Shown piece after piece: positions 1 to 9,331 of a stretch of 36,205 nucleotides of DNA (position 1 is its first letter; every line of letters begins with the position of its first letter). This DNA comes from Muribaculaceae bacterium (GTDB taxonomy: Bacteria > Bacteroidota > Bacteroidia > Bacteroidales > Muribaculaceae): NCBI GenBank assembly GCA_023662835.1, contig JAMPII010000021.1, positions 1 to 36,205 of the forward strand, written 5' to 3'. The notes beneath the pieces are model-generated. The model ran no database searches and was not told the origin of the DNA. It saw only the letters and a program-made list of their open reading frames with translations. The translations under genes were made by a program, and so were the position numbers.

Positions 1-1
1 G

Positions 2-40
2 GATTACCTGAGGCAGATGTTACTATCTGCTAAATTTTGA
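2..40 (+). CDS. possible 3' end of an upstream gene (partial)
   Basis: A reading frame enters from the left edge in frame 2 and reads DYLRQMLLSAKF before a TGA at 38-40. The rnz promoter begins about 30 bp later, which fits a gene ending here. Frame 1 is also open to a TAA at 31-33, so the frame is uncertain. Only 12 residues are visible and no function can be assigned. Confidence 0.25.
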   Translation, partial: DYLRQMLLSAKF

Positions 41-70
41 TGCGGTTGCCCTGCAGTAGGTTTGGGGGCT

Positions 71-102
71 GTTGGCAGAGTCGATAAAATTTCGTATTTT
101 TG
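71..102 (+). promoter_or_regulatory. Bacteroidota-type promoter for rnz
   Basis: A -7 element TATTTTTG (95-102) fits TAnnTTTG. GTTG at 71-74 matches three of four -33 bases with a 20-nt spacer. Transcription would start near 108, giving a short leader before the ATG at 124. Confidence 0.55.
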
Positions 103-123
103 CAATACAATAGGTGAAATAAT

Positions 124-1047
124 ATGTCTCAGTTTTGTGTGAATTATCTTGGATGTGGTTCGGCAACACCAACGTTGCGTCATCAGCCGAGCTGTCAGGT
201 GATTAACTTCCGCGACAATCTGTTTATGATTGATTGCGGGGAGGGCGCACAGTTGTCGATGCGCCGCCAGCGACTGAAATTTTCCAGACTGAACCATATA
301 TTTCTATCTCATTTACATGGCGATCATTGTCTGGGAGTTCCCGGACTGTTGTCGACATTGGCATTAACGGGTCGCGACGGGGGGCAGCTGACGCTTCATA
401 CTTTTAAGGAAGGAGCTGAAATGTTCGAGCGTATGATGAAGTTTTTTTGTCATGGAATGACCTACGACATACGCTATAATATAATTAACCCGAAAGCTCC
501 TGCAGGAGAGGTAATTTTTGAAACAGACTCGCTTCAGGTGAGCACATTTCCGCTGGTTCATACAACAGAATGCGTGGGATTCCTTTTTCGTGAAAAGCCG
601 AAGCAAAGGCATATAATCCGTGAAATGACCGACTTTTATCAGGTGCCGATAGCACAGCTTCCTTTGCTTAGGGAGGGAAGAGATTTTGTAACTGCCGACG
701 GAAAAATTGTTCCAAACAAGGTGCTTACAACGGATGCCGATCCGGCCTACAGCTACGCTTATTGTTCCGACACGGTTTACACTCCGACGCTTTCGGAAGT
801 TCTAGAAGGTGTTCATACAATTTACCACGAAGCCACTTACACCGATGAATATGCTTCGAAGAGCAAGGAACGAGGTCATTCAACCGCATCGCAGGCTGCC
901 AGAATAGCGTTGGCGGCCGGAGCACAGAGGTTAGTGTTGGGGCATTATTCCAAACGATATGCCGACGAGTCGGTACATCTTGCAGAAGCATCCGCTATAT
1001 TTCCCAATACTATTCTCTCTAATGAAGGGCTAAAACTGAACTTCTGA
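124..1047 (+). CDS. rnz: ribonuclease Z (tRNA 3'-processing endonuclease)
   Basis: This 307-residue protein has the expected length of a bacterial RNase Z, the zinc-dependent endonuclease that cuts 3' trailers from pre-tRNA in the cytoplasm. The metallo-beta-lactamase zinc motif HLHGDHCLG lies at residues 63-71. Further candidate metal ligands are H146, D216 and H274, and the HEATY motif (235-239) plus GHS (251-253) match the family C-terminal half. The ATG at 124 follows a Bacteroidota promoter. tadA starts 5 bp after the stop, so the two are probably co-transcribed, and both products act on tRNA. There is no exosite insertion of the long RNase Z form. The gene appears intact. Confidence 0.95.
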   Translation: MSQFCVNYLGCGSATPTLRHQPSCQVINFRDNLFMIDCGEGAQLSMRRQRLKFSRLNHIFLSHLHGDHCLGVPGLLSTLALTGRDGGQLTLHTFKEGAEMFERMMKFFCHGMTYDIRYNIINPKAPAGEVIFETDSLQVSTFPLVHTTECVGFLFREKPKQRHIIREMTDFYQVPIAQLPLLREGRDFVTADGKIVPNKVLTTDADPAYSYAYCSDTVYTPTLSEVLEGVHTIYHEATYTDEYASKSKERGHSTASQAARIALAAGAQRLVLGHYSKRYADESVHLAEASAIFPNTILSNEGLKLNF

Positions 1048-1052
1048 TAATA

Positions 1053-1493
1053 ATGATAGATAAAGACGAATATTATATGAAACTGGCTTTGGCCGAAGCC
1101 GGAAAAGCGATGGCGGTCGACGAGGTTCCGATAGGCGCAGTTGTCGTTTGCGACGACATTGTAGTAGGTCGTGGCCATAATATGACTGAGGCGCTCAACG
1201 ATGTTACGGCTCATGCCGAAATGCAGGCCATAACAGCGGCGGCAGCTACGCTTGGAGGAAAGTACTTGAAGGAGTGTACGCTATATGTAACGGTTGAGCC
1301 ATGTCTTATGTGTGCTGGTGCAATTGCATGGAGTCAAATCAGCCGTGTTGTTTACGGTGCGCCCGACCCTAAACGGGGATATTCATGTCAAGTTAAGTCG
1401 GAGCCTTTCCACCCTAAAGCACAGGTGGTTAGCGGTGTGATGGCTGAAGAATGTGGCGCGATGATTCGCAGCTTCTTTGCGAAAAAACGTTGA
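1053..1493 (+). CDS. tadA: tRNA-specific adenosine deaminase
   Basis: A 146-residue zinc deaminase that converts A34 to inosine in the anticodon of tRNA-Arg(ACG). The catalytic HAE motif is at residues 54-56 (H54 zinc ligand, E56 proton shuttle) and the second zinc motif PCLMC is at 83-87 (C84, C87). Both are intact and typical of the TadA subgroup rather than of guanine or cytidine deaminases. It follows rnz by 5 bp. A tRNA-Arg with an ACG anticodon, the expected substrate, begins at 36154 of this window. The similar fold of guanine deaminases is the only realistic alternative, and the motif context favours TadA. Confidence 0.93.
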   Translation: MIDKDEYYMKLALAEAGKAMAVDEVPIGAVVVCDDIVVGRGHNMTEALNDVTAHAEMQAITAAAATLGGKYLKECTLYVTVEPCLMCAGAIAWSQISRVVYGAPDPKRGYSCQVKSEPFHPKAQVVSGVMAEECGAMIRSFFAKKR

Positions 1494-1507
1494 CAGCCGC
1501 CACCTTT

Positions 1508-1515
1508 TATATTTG
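1508..1515 (+). promoter_or_regulatory. possible -7 element upstream of metH
   Basis: TATATTTG fits TAnnTTTG and lies 24 bp before the metH ATG. No TTTG-like -33 element occurs at the usual 19-21 nt spacing, so metH may instead be read through from rnz-tadA. No cobalamin riboswitch fits in the 46-bp gap. Confidence 0.3.
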
Positions 1516-1539
1516 TTATTACGCATCCTATGAATATTT

Positions 1540-4500
1540 ATGAAACGGATTGAAGAATTGAATTTCAGTGAAGCTGGAAAAGAGTTTGTTGCTACTTTAG
1601 GAAAAGAAATCATTGTGCTTGACGGTGCTATGGGCACCATGATTCAGTGTTTGGCTTTGACAGAAGACGATTTCCGAGGTGAAAAGTTTAAGAATTTGGG
1701 TATAAATATTGCCGGTTGTAACGATGTTCTCAGTGTTACTAAACCGGATGTAATTGCGGAGATCCATTGCAGCTATCTGGAGGCCGGAGCGCGGGTTATA
1801 ACAACAAATACGTTTAACTCAAATGCTTTTTCACTAGCTGATTACGGATTGGAAAGCTCTGTTGCGGAACTCAACTATAAAGGCGCGGCTTTGGCTCGCT
1901 CAGTAGCCGACGATTATATGAAAAAGTATGTAGGTAAGCGTTGCTGGGTTGCCGGTAGCGTTGGCCCGACAAGCCATTCGCTAACAATGGAACTGGGTTC
2001 TGGAATCCCGAAGCTGAAGTGGGATGATTTGGAGAAAACATACATAGAGCAAATCAAATCTCTTATCGAGGGTGGGGCGGATATAATTCTTATTGAGACG
2101 GTGTTCGATACACTCAATGCTAAATGTGCCGCTTATTCAGCTCGCCGGGCAATGGAACTTTGCGAAAGGCGGTTGCCTATGGTTATTTCTGCAACGCTTA
2201 CTGAGTCGGGGCGAACTCTGTCGGGCCAGACCTTAGATGCGCTCACGGCTACATTGCTCCCTTTTGAGCCAGCCGCCATAGGACTTAACTGCGGTTTCGG
2301 TGCCAGCGGTATGTTGCGTTATGTTAGTCAGATGCAGAATTTACCTGTCGCATTGTCGCTATATCCTAATGCGGGACTGCCTAATGCGCTGGGTGCTTAT
2401 GACGAGACGCCTGCAAAAATGGTTGCCGATCTGGCTCCCATGCTACGGTCGGGAATGCTGAATATGATTGGGGGATGTTGCGGCACTACGCCCGAGCATA
2501 TCAAGGTCATAGCTGAGCTGGCATCACAATGCGTGCCTCACGTTATTCCGAAACTATCCGATGAAATGATCCTGGCGGGGCTCGAGCAAAAGACAGTGTC
2601 GAAAACTACAGGTTTCGTAAATGTAGGCGAGCGATGTAATGTTGCTGGCAGTCGTAAGTTTCTCCGTTTAATAAAAGAAGGTTCGCTGAACGAGGCAATA
2701 ACCATTGCTCGCATTCAGGTTGAAGCTGGCGCGCAAGTTGTTGACGTTAATATGGACGACGCTATGCTTGATTCTAGCAGCGAGATTGCTAGATTCCTTG
2801 CAACGGTTGGTGTTGAACCTGACGTAGCCCGCGTGCCGGTGATGATCGACTCGTCGGACTGGAATACCATTGTGGCTGCGTTAAAAACCGTTCAAGGAAG
2901 ACCTATAGTAAACTCAATCAGTTTAAAAGAGGGAGAAGACGCATTCATAAGGAAAGCGCGTTACATACGCGAAATGGGCGCGGCAGTGGTTGTTATGGCT
3001 TTTGATGAAGACGGCCAGGCTGACACTCTTGTTCGACGAAAACAGGTTGCTGAGCGTGCCTACAAGATTTTGACACAGAAAGTTGGTTTCAAAGGATGTG
3101 ATATTGTAATCGACCCAAATGTTTTGTCGGTAGCTACAGGCATAGAAGAACACAATTCATATGCCGCCGATTTTCTGGAGGCAATAAGCTGGATAAAAAC
3201 TAATTTGCCGGGAGCAAAAGTTAGCGGTGGAATCAGCAACCTTTCTTTTGCTTTCCGCGGCAACAATCCGTTGCGTGAGTCAATGCATGCCTTGTTTCTG
3301 TATCATGCGATAAGCAGAGGCATGGATATGGCTATCGTCAACGCTGCCCAGTTGTTCAATGTTGATGAAATTGATGCTCAACACAGAAAAGCATTGGAGG
3401 ATGTGATTTTCAATACTGATGCAGAGGCAACAAACCGGTTGATTGAGATAGCTCCCGAATTTCAGAACAGCGCGGAAAAAAAAGAAGAAATTGTTGACAT
3501 ACATCAATTGTCGCCTATTGAACAACTTGAATCCGCTGTTGTTAAGGGCGTAACCGATAAATTTGAAGAATTGTTGCCGAAAGTGCATGCCCAACTTGGG
3601 TCGGCATTGTCGGTTATCGACGGGCCACTTATGGCAGGAATCACACGTGTAGGGAAATTATTTGGCGAAGGGAAAATGTTTTTACCTCAGGTAGTGAAAA
3701 GTGCAAGGGCAATGAGTGTGGCAGTAGATATTTTAACGCCTTATATTAACAAGGAAAAATCAAGCGGTTCTGTTGCCGGGACGACCCGTCGGATGGTGCT
3801 GGCTACAGTGAAGGGAGATGTTCACGACATTGGCAAAAACATAGTAGCGGTAGTGATGAACTGCAACGGAATTGAGGTTACCGATCTCGGCGTAATGGTT
3901 CCGGCAGAAGATATACTTGATGCTGCACAGCGGTTGAATGCCGATTTTGTGGCGCTCAGCGGCTTGATTACGCCCTCGCTCGACGAAATGTGTAACGTTG
4001 CCCGACAGATGCAGAAACGAGGAATGCGGATACCATTGCTCATCGGCGGAGCCACTACATCGGCTTTGCACACTGCAGTTAAGATTGCGCCATGCTACGA
4101 CGGTTTGGTTGCATACACACGCGATGCCGCCGCGATGCCTGAACTGGTACAGAAATTATCCGAACCGCTACGCGCCGAATCGGTTGTCCGGCAGATAAAG
4201 GACGAACAAAGAAAGTTGCGCAAAGAGTTCAACAGCGAACCTAAGCTGTTGTCGCTTAGTGAGGCTCGTCGTCAGGCATTAAAATCGCAAAATACCGATA
4301 AGTTGCCGCGTAAGAAAGGATTGTTCACATTCAGTGTGCCCTTAGATGAACTGACGGGTCTAATCAACTGGAAAGCTTATTTGGCAGTATGGGGCTTGGA
4401 GCCGTCGCTAGGTTCATATGGCATTGTAGCCGGATGTGACCATTGTAAGTCAACATGGCTTGCGTCGGTTCCTTTCGACAAGCAGATGCAGGCAAAGCAG

Positions 4501-5175
4501 GCTATTGAACTTATCGATTCAGCCATTCAACGTATTGGACAAATGAAACAGCTTGGTATAGAGCCTATTGCCAGGGTAGGTATCTTCAGTTCAACTGTAG
4601 CAGACGATAGCGTTATTGTTGACCAACAGGTAAAAATTCCATTTTTGCGGCGTCAGGATGTTGGCGGGGGATACAAACCGGCTTGCTTGGCTGATTATAT
4701 AGGCGATTACATTGGCTTGTTTGCCGTTACGTCCGGGCGTTGGCTAGGTGAACAAGCCGCTGCGGCCCGTTTGGAAAAAAATGAATATGAGGCGCTTGTT
4801 TGTGATGCGTTGTCCCACCGTTTGGCAGAGGCCGCTACGGAGTGGACCCATCGCTATGTGGCCGAAAAATTGTGGGGATATGCACCGGCCGGTAGTGATA
4901 GTGTGCCAGGTATACGTCCGGCGATAGGATATCCGTCGCTGCCCGACCAAAGTTTAGTATTTGTGTTAGACAGGTTGTTGAAGTACAACGAAATGGACAT
5001 TGCTTTAACCGAACATGGAGCTTTGTCACCATCGGCAACAACTACCGGCTTAATATTGCCTAACCCCGACAGCCGTTATTTCAGTGTAGGGGTTATAGGC
5101 GATGATCAGCGAGCCGATTATGCTCGGCGACGTGGTATGTCGACTAACGATTTAGCGGTTTTTCTTCCCGTGTAA
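1540..5175 (+). CDS. metH: cobalamin-dependent methionine synthase
   Basis: This 1211-residue protein matches full-length MetH (E. coli about 1227 aa). It transfers a methyl group from 5-methyltetrahydrofolate to homocysteine via B12. The homocysteine domain starts with DGAMGTMIQ (28-36) and has zinc cysteines C251, C313 and C314 (LNCGFG, GGCCGTT). The pterin domain starts near 359 with FVNVGERCNVAGSRKF. The cobalamin domain carries DVHDIGKN with H762 as the lower axial cobalt ligand. The reactivation domain has the S-adenosylmethionine motif RPAIGYPSLPDQS near 1127. All four modules are present. The ATG at 1540 gives the natural N-terminus; an ATG at 1530 opens only a 7-codon frame. The last 24 bp overlap the convergent ATPase gene. 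No terminator with a U-tract follows. Confidence 0.97.
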   Translation: MKRIEELNFSEAGKEFVATLGKEIIVLDGAMGTMIQCLALTEDDFRGEKFKNLGINIAGCNDVLSVTKPDVIAEIHCSYLEAGARVITTNTFNSNAFSLADYGLESSVAELNYKGAALARSVADDYMKKYVGKRCWVAGSVGPTSHSLTMELGSGIPKLKWDDLEKTYIEQIKSLIEGGADIILIETVFDTLNAKCAAYSARRAMELCERRLPMVISATLTESGRTLSGQTLDALTATLLPFEPAAIGLNCGFGASGMLRYVSQMQNLPVALSLYPNAGLPNALGAYDETPAKMVADLAPMLRSGMLNMIGGCCGTTPEHIKVIAELASQCVPHVIPKLSDEMILAGLEQKTVSKTTGFVNVGERCNVAGSRKFLRLIKEGSLNEAITIARIQVEAGAQVVDVNMDDAMLDSSSEIARFLATVGVEPDVARVPVMIDSSDWNTIVAALKTVQGRPIVNSISLKEGEDAFIRKARYIREMGAAVVVMAFDEDGQADTLVRRKQVAERAYKILTQKVGFKGCDIVIDPNVLSVATGIEEHNSYAADFLEAISWIKTNLPGAKVSGGISNLSFAFRGNNPLRESMHALFLYHAISRGMDMAIVNAAQLFNVDEIDAQHRKALEDVIFNTDAEATNRLIEIAPEFQNSAEKKEEIVDIHQLSPIEQLESAVVKGVTDKFEELLPKVHAQLGSALSVIDGPLMAGITRVGKLFGEGKMFLPQVVKSARAMSVAVDILTPYINKEKSSGSVAGTTRRMVLATVKGDVHDIGKNIVAVVMNCNGIEVTDLGVMVPAEDILDAAQRLNADFVALSGLITPSLDEMCNVARQMQKRGMRIPLLIGGATTSALHTAVKIAPCYDGLVAYTRDAAAMPELVQKLSEPLRAESVVRQIKDEQRKLRKEFNSEPKLLSLSEARRQALKSQNTDKLPRKKGLFTFSVPLDELTGLINWKAYLAVWGLEPSLGSYGIVAGCDHCKSTWLASVPFDKQMQAKQAIELIDSAIQRIGQMKQLGIEPIARVGIFSSTVADDSVIVDQQVKIPFLRRQDVGGGYKPACLADYIGDYIGLFAVTSGRWLGEQAAAARLEKNEYEALVCDALSHRLAEAATEWTHRYVAEKLWGYAPAGSDSVPGIRPAIGYPSLPDQSLVFVLDRLLKYNEMDIALTEHGALSPSATTTGLILPNPDSRYFSVGVIGDDQRADYARRRGMSTNDLAVFLPV

Positions 5176-8022
5176 TGCGCGAAGCGCTTCGCCGACAAGC
5201 AGAACTGGCGATGTGCCAAAGATAATAATTATCCAATCGCGTAAAGGTAGGGGGGTGACATTGAAAAATTGTCCCCCTATTTCTACGATTATAATCTGGC
5301 CAAAGAATATGAGTAACGCAATGAATACGAACTCTCCGCATTTTGCCAAATGAAAAGCGCTGCGATGTGTTGCGTAGGCTCGTGCGTTGAATATGTTCCA
5401 GAACTGCAAAAACACAAACGTTGTGAATATCAAGCTCAATTCGTAGTCAGAAAGAGTGTCGGGCGCGCCGAAGTGCACTGATAGTAAGTCGGTAATTGAG
5501 TTTATTTCGGAATGTTCAAAAGTATACACCAGTGCGAAAAGAATGGCGAAGAAAACCAAGCCGGTAAAAACAATAAGCCGTTTCATTTGAGGTGAAATAA
5601 TGAAATCTGACGGCTTTCTTGGTTTGCTGCGCATCACGTCGGCCGAGGGGGGAAGCGATGCGAGAGCCATAGCCGCAAAAGTGTCCATAATCAGGTTTAC
5701 CCATAGCATTTGTGTGACAGTCAGCGGTGATTCAGTCCCCATGAATGCTCCGGCCAGAACGATAAGGCATGCGGCAACATTTACTGTCATCTGGAATAGG
5801 ATGAAGCGTTGTATGTTACGGTACAGTGAACGACCCCACATTACGGCTCGTCCGATCGAAGAGAATGAATTGTCGATGATAGTTATGTCGGATGCCTCTT
5901 TGGCAACGGAGGTTCCGTCGCCCATCGACAAACCAACATGAGCAGATTTCAGAGCGGGTGCGTCGTTTGTTCCGTCGCCTGTCACGGCTACAATCTGTCC
6001 GTTGCGTTGCAGTGATTCGACCAAGCGTTTTTTGTCCATCGGCCGAGCACGGGCGATAATCTTGATGCTGTTAACAATTTTGTCGAGTTCCTCGTCGGTT
6101 AGGTTGCCGAATTCAGGCCCAGTGATGATGTTATTATTTGTGTCCATGTCGGTCCACAATCCGATTTGGCGTGCTATTTCTTTTGCTGTTCCGGGAGTGT
6201 CGCCAGTGACAATCTTGATAGCGATTCCTGCATTCAGGCATTCCTCGATAGCCGCCGGAACATCGGGCCGGATTGGGTCGGCGATGGCCACCATGCCGTC
6301 GAATTGGATGTTGTCGGCCGATATCTGACCGTCAGTTATGGGGTGCTCGCCGGAGGCCAGTTGTTTTGAAGCGAAAGCCAGAGTTCTCATTGAATGATTT
6401 TGCCATTCAAGTAGCTGGCTGTTAATATCGTTGTCGGACATTGAGAGATTGTTGCCGCTGCACATAGCCATCACAATCTCCGGCGCCCCTTTTATAAACA
6501 GGTATCTATTGCCAGATTTGTCGGCTACGACTGTAGCCATATATTTGCGTTCGGTAGAAAAGGGAATCTCTGACACAATGGAAACACTTTCGCGCAGAGC
6601 CTCATAATCGAATCCCATTGACTTAAGCCACAGCAACAATGCACCTTCAGTAGGATTGCCAAGTACCACCGGCTGTTTAGGGTTTTGCCAGTTCACTTGG
6701 GCAGTTGAATTGATCGCTATAGCAAGGGCTGTCATTGATGCCTGGGGGTGGAGCATTCCGCCGGGTTGCGACGGGAATATTGAGTCCTTTACCTGCATGC
6801 GGTTCTGGGTAAGTGTGCCGGTTTTATCGGTGCATATAACTGTGGTAGCACCCATGGTTTCGCAGGCATGCATTTTGCGAACAAGATTGTTGGTTTTAAG
6901 CATACGTCGCATACTGTAGGCCAGACTCAGGGTGATAGCCATGGGAAGCCCCTCAGGAACCGCAACCACAATCAGTGTGACGGCTATCATGATAGTTTGC
7001 AATGTGTATGCCAGCAATTCTGAAAGACTCTCACCGGGCGCAACAGCTTTGAACACTAATATGACCATTCCGATGAAAACAGCGAAGAATATGGCAAGTG
7101 TTGTGATACACGTTGAACCTTTGAAATTCGGGAACTTGCATATCACCAAATAGAAAAGTAGCGCTGTAGGTAGTGCAAGAAGCCATGCCAGTGCTGCCCA
7201 GTTGAAGAATAACAGCAATTTTCCTACAATTATAAGTCCGGCAATAATATAGCTGGCGTTTGATATAAGTCTGCCTAACCGATCGAGTTGCTGAGCCAAC
7301 GGAGTTTTTACGGAGTTGTCGATTTGCGCAGCTTGATAGACACGTCCATTTTCTGTATTGTCGCCAACGGCAATCACTTGTCCCTTCCCGTGCCCTTCCA
7401 TTATTTTTGTGCCGCGCATAACATGGCTGGTCGGGAATGTAGCTTCTGTGTCAAATAATGCTTTGTCGGACGATTTTAGTGCAATCGGTTCGCCGGTGAG
7501 CGTTGATTCGTCGACGTTCATCGATTTAGTGTCGAACAAAACAGCATCGGCTGGAATCTCTTCACCTTGCGAAAGCAGGAGTGTGTCGCCTACAACTACA
7601 TCTTTTTTGGGGATTGATAGGGGTTGACCGTTTCTGACAACTGTAACAGCATCGTCGTCGCTTATTTGATTCAGAATGGCAAACTCTTTGTCGGCTTTAA
7701 CTTCGAAAAAGAACGCCAATCCGGTAGCCAATATAATGGCTATGAAAATTCCTAGCGGTTCAAAAAACACTCCGGCACCCTTCTCGAGACCGTAAAATTC
7801 ATAAAAAGATATGCCTAGCGACAGACCCCATGCAATTAGAAGTATGATTATCAAAGGGTCGTTGAATTTGTCGAGGAAACGATGCCAAAGCGATTCTTTT
7901 TCGGGCGGCGTCAGAACGTTGTTGCCAAATAAATGACGGCTTTCGTCGACAAGGATGTCGGACAAACCCCTGTTTTTATCTACGTTAGAGATGAAATCCT
8001 GTGTATTTTTAGCCGATTGCAT
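5152..8022 (-). CDS. calcium-translocating P-type ATPase, PMCA-type
   Basis: A 956-residue P-type ATPase of the IIB (plasma-membrane Ca2+ pump) type, expected to export Ca2+ across the inner membrane. Motifs in order are TGEP (176-179, actuator), VAVPEGLP (353-360, M4 cation site), DKTGTLT with phosphorylated D399, KGAPE (511-515, nucleotide binding) and TGDGTNDAP (681-689). WVNLIMDTFAAMALAS in M6 is typical of the PMCA group. The stretch from about 250 to 345, between M3 and M4, is longer and more hydrophobic than I expect for the family (see findings). The start is the ATG at 8022 just after a -7-like element. The 3' end overlaps metH by 24 bp tail to tail. Confidence 0.93.
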   Translation of the reverse strand: MQSAKNTQDFISNVDKNRGLSDILVDESRHLFGNNVLTPPEKESLWHRFLDKFNDPLIIILLIAWGLSLGISFYEFYGLEKGAGVFFEPLGIFIAIILATGLAFFFEVKADKEFAILNQISDDDAVTVVRNGQPLSIPKKDVVVGDTLLLSQGEEIPADAVLFDTKSMNVDESTLTGEPIALKSSDKALFDTEATFPTSHVMRGTKIMEGHGKGQVIAVGDNTENGRVYQAAQIDNSVKTPLAQQLDRLGRLISNASYIIAGLIIVGKLLLFFNWAALAWLLALPTALLFYLVICKFPNFKGSTCITTLAIFFAVFIGMVILVFKAVAPGESLSELLAYTLQTIMIAVTLIVVAVPEGLPMAITLSLAYSMRRMLKTNNLVRKMHACETMGATTVICTDKTGTLTQNRMQVKDSIFPSQPGGMLHPQASMTALAIAINSTAQVNWQNPKQPVVLGNPTEGALLLWLKSMGFDYEALRESVSIVSEIPFSTERKYMATVVADKSGNRYLFIKGAPEIVMAMCSGNNLSMSDNDINSQLLEWQNHSMRTLAFASKQLASGEHPITDGQISADNIQFDGMVAIADPIRPDVPAAIEECLNAGIAIKIVTGDTPGTAKEIARQIGLWTDMDTNNNIITGPEFGNLTDEELDKIVNSIKIIARARPMDKKRLVESLQRNGQIVAVTGDGTNDAPALKSAHVGLSMGDGTSVAKEASDITIIDNSFSSIGRAVMWGRSLYRNIQRFILFQMTVNVAACLIVLAGAFMGTESPLTVTQMLWVNLIMDTFAAMALASLPPSADVMRSKPRKPSDFIISPQMKRLIVFTGLVFFAILFALVYTFEHSEINSITDLLSVHFGAPDTLSDYELSLIFTTFVFLQFWNIFNARAYATHRSAFHLAKCGEFVFIALLIFFGQIIIVEIGGQFFNVTPLPLRDWIIIIFGTSPVLLVGEALRALHGKKNR
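5179..5192. repeat. 14-bp perfect palindrome past the metH stop
   Basis: GCGAAGCGCTTCGC is its own reverse complement. It begins 4 bp after the metH stop and lies inside the ATPase coding region (codons for the C-terminal GEALRA). In metH mRNA it could fold as a 5-bp hairpin with a GCGC loop. No U-tract follows, so a terminator role is unproven and the palindrome may simply reflect coding sequence. Confidence 0.5.
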
Positions 8023-8044
8023 TGCATATTTTTTTTACTATTGG

Positions 8045-8052
8045 CAAAGATA
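8045..8052 (-). promoter_or_regulatory. possible -7 element for the Ca2+ ATPase
   Basis: On the minus strand TATCTTTG fits TAnnTTTG and sits 22 bp before the ATPase ATG, immediately after the dnaJ terminator hairpin. The -33 position falls inside that hairpin and does not read TTTG, so the match is partial. Confidence 0.4.
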
Positions 8053-8059
8053 CATAAAT

Positions 8060-8104
8060 AAAACCGATACGGTTCTAATTGTATTTAAGAATCATATCGG
8101 TTTT
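8060..8104 (-). terminator. intrinsic terminator after dnaJ
   Basis: A long hairpin has a 10-bp outer stem (8060-8069 with 8095-8104), one mismatch, then a 6-bp inner stem including one G-U pair, and an 11-nt loop (8077-8087). On the minus strand it is followed by TTTTATTTATG. It lies 30 bp after the dnaJ stop and separates grpE-dnaJ from the ATPase gene. Confidence 0.8.
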
Positions 8105-8134
8105 ATAAAAATAAGGTTATAATGGGGATGGCTG

Positions 8135-9307
8135 TTATTCGAAAATGTGCCGTAAGCGACTGAAGATTCGTTTCTTTATGGAATCGTCTGCCTTGACATT
8201 TGGCTGATCGACAAGCTGTTCGATAGCTTTGCGCTCAGTGTCGTTGAGCTTTTCGGGAATATAAACCATTATGTTCACCAACTCATCGCCATTGCCGTAG
8301 CCTTCGGTGCTGGGCAAACCTTTTCCGCGTAGGCGAAGCACCTTACCGGGCTGTGTGCCGGAGGGTATCTTTACGCGAGCTTTGCCGGTGATAGTCGGTA
8401 TGTCGACCGAGCCACCGAGGGTTGCTGTAGGTATGTCGAGCATCAAGTTGTAGATTACGTCGTTTCCGTCGCGTATCAGTTCGGGATCGGGTATCTCTTC
8501 AACAACAACCAGGAGGTCGCCGTTTACACCGCCATGACGCGCTGCATTTCCTTTCCCTTTGAGCGATAACGTCATTCCGTCCTGTACGCCGGCAGGTATT
8601 GCAAATTCAACAACTTCTTCCTGACGTACAATTCCTTCTCCATTACAGAACGTACATTTTTCCGAGATGATCTTTCCTTCACCGTTACATGTAGGACAAG
8701 TCGAAGAGCTTTCCATCGGCCCAAGAATTGTTTGCTGAACCTGGGTAATTACGCCTGAGCCGTGGCATGTTGGACATGTCGTGAAAGCTGTGCCGCCCTT
8801 CGCTCCGGTGCCATTGCAATGCTGACATTGCACGTAGCGGGGGATTTTGAGCTTTTTTGTTACTCCTTCTGCAATCTCTTTCAGTGATAATTTCACTTTA
8901 ATACGCAGATCGGTGCCTCTCGGCTGACGTCGACGTCGTGGTGAACCTCCGGCGGCTGAGCCAAAACCTCCGAAACCGCCATATGAACCGCCTCCGAAAA
9001 TATCGCCGAAATGAGAGAAGATATCCTCCATCGACATTCCGCTTGCGTGGAAACCGCCACCGCCACCACTGAATCCGCTAGGACCCATCGACGGACCCCA
9101 TTGGTCGTATTTGGCGCGTTTGTCGTCGTCGGAAAGTACATCGTATGCTTCTGCTGCTTCTTTGAATTTTTCTTCAGCAGCTTTGTCGCCCGGGTTTTTA
9201 TCCGGGTGATATTTTAGTGCCAGTTTGCGGTATGCTTTTTTCAGTTCATCCTTGGATGCGTTTTTAGCCACACCCAGCACTTCGTAGTAATCACGCTTGT
9301 TGTCCAT
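8135..9307 (-). CDS. dnaJ: chaperone protein DnaJ
   Basis: A full-length type I Hsp40 of 390 residues that delivers unfolded proteins to DnaK and stimulates its ATPase. The J domain (residues 5-70) has the essential HPD at 34-36. A Gly/Phe-rich linker follows (71-121), then a short PRRRRQPRG basic stretch. The four zinc-finger repeats CxxCxGxG begin at C161, C178, C204 and C218. The C-terminal substrate-binding domains end at 390. It starts 24 bp after the grpE stop, so the two are co-transcribed. dnaK is not in the window. The start ATG gives the canonical [14 protein letters not shown]-terminus. Confidence 0.97.
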   Translation of the reverse strand: MDNKRDYYEVLGVAKNASKDELKKAYRKLALKYHPDKNPGDKAAEEKFKEAAEAYDVLSDDDKRAKYDQWGPSMGPSGFSGGGGGFHASGMSMEDIFSHFGDIFGGGSYGGFGGFGSAAGGSPRRRRQPRGTDLRIKVKLSLKEIAEGVTKKLKIPRYVQCQHCNGTGAKGGTAFTTCPTCHGSGVITQVQQTILGPMESSSTCPTCNGEGKIISEKCTFCNGEGIVRQEEVVEFAIPAGVQDGMTLSLKGKGNAARHGGVNGDLLVVVEEIPDPELIRDGNDVIYNLMLDIPTATLGGSVDIPTITGKARVKIPSGTQPGKVLRLRGKGLPSTEGYGNGDELVNIMVYIPEKLNDTERKAIEQLVDQPNVKADDSIKKRIFSRLRHIFE

Positions 9308-9331
9308 TGTGATGCTGTTTTTATACTACCG

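Noticed and set aside
1494-1539. Cobalamin riboswitch before metH
   Set aside because: The gap is only 46 bp, too short for the aptamer, and no B12-box-like sequence is visible.
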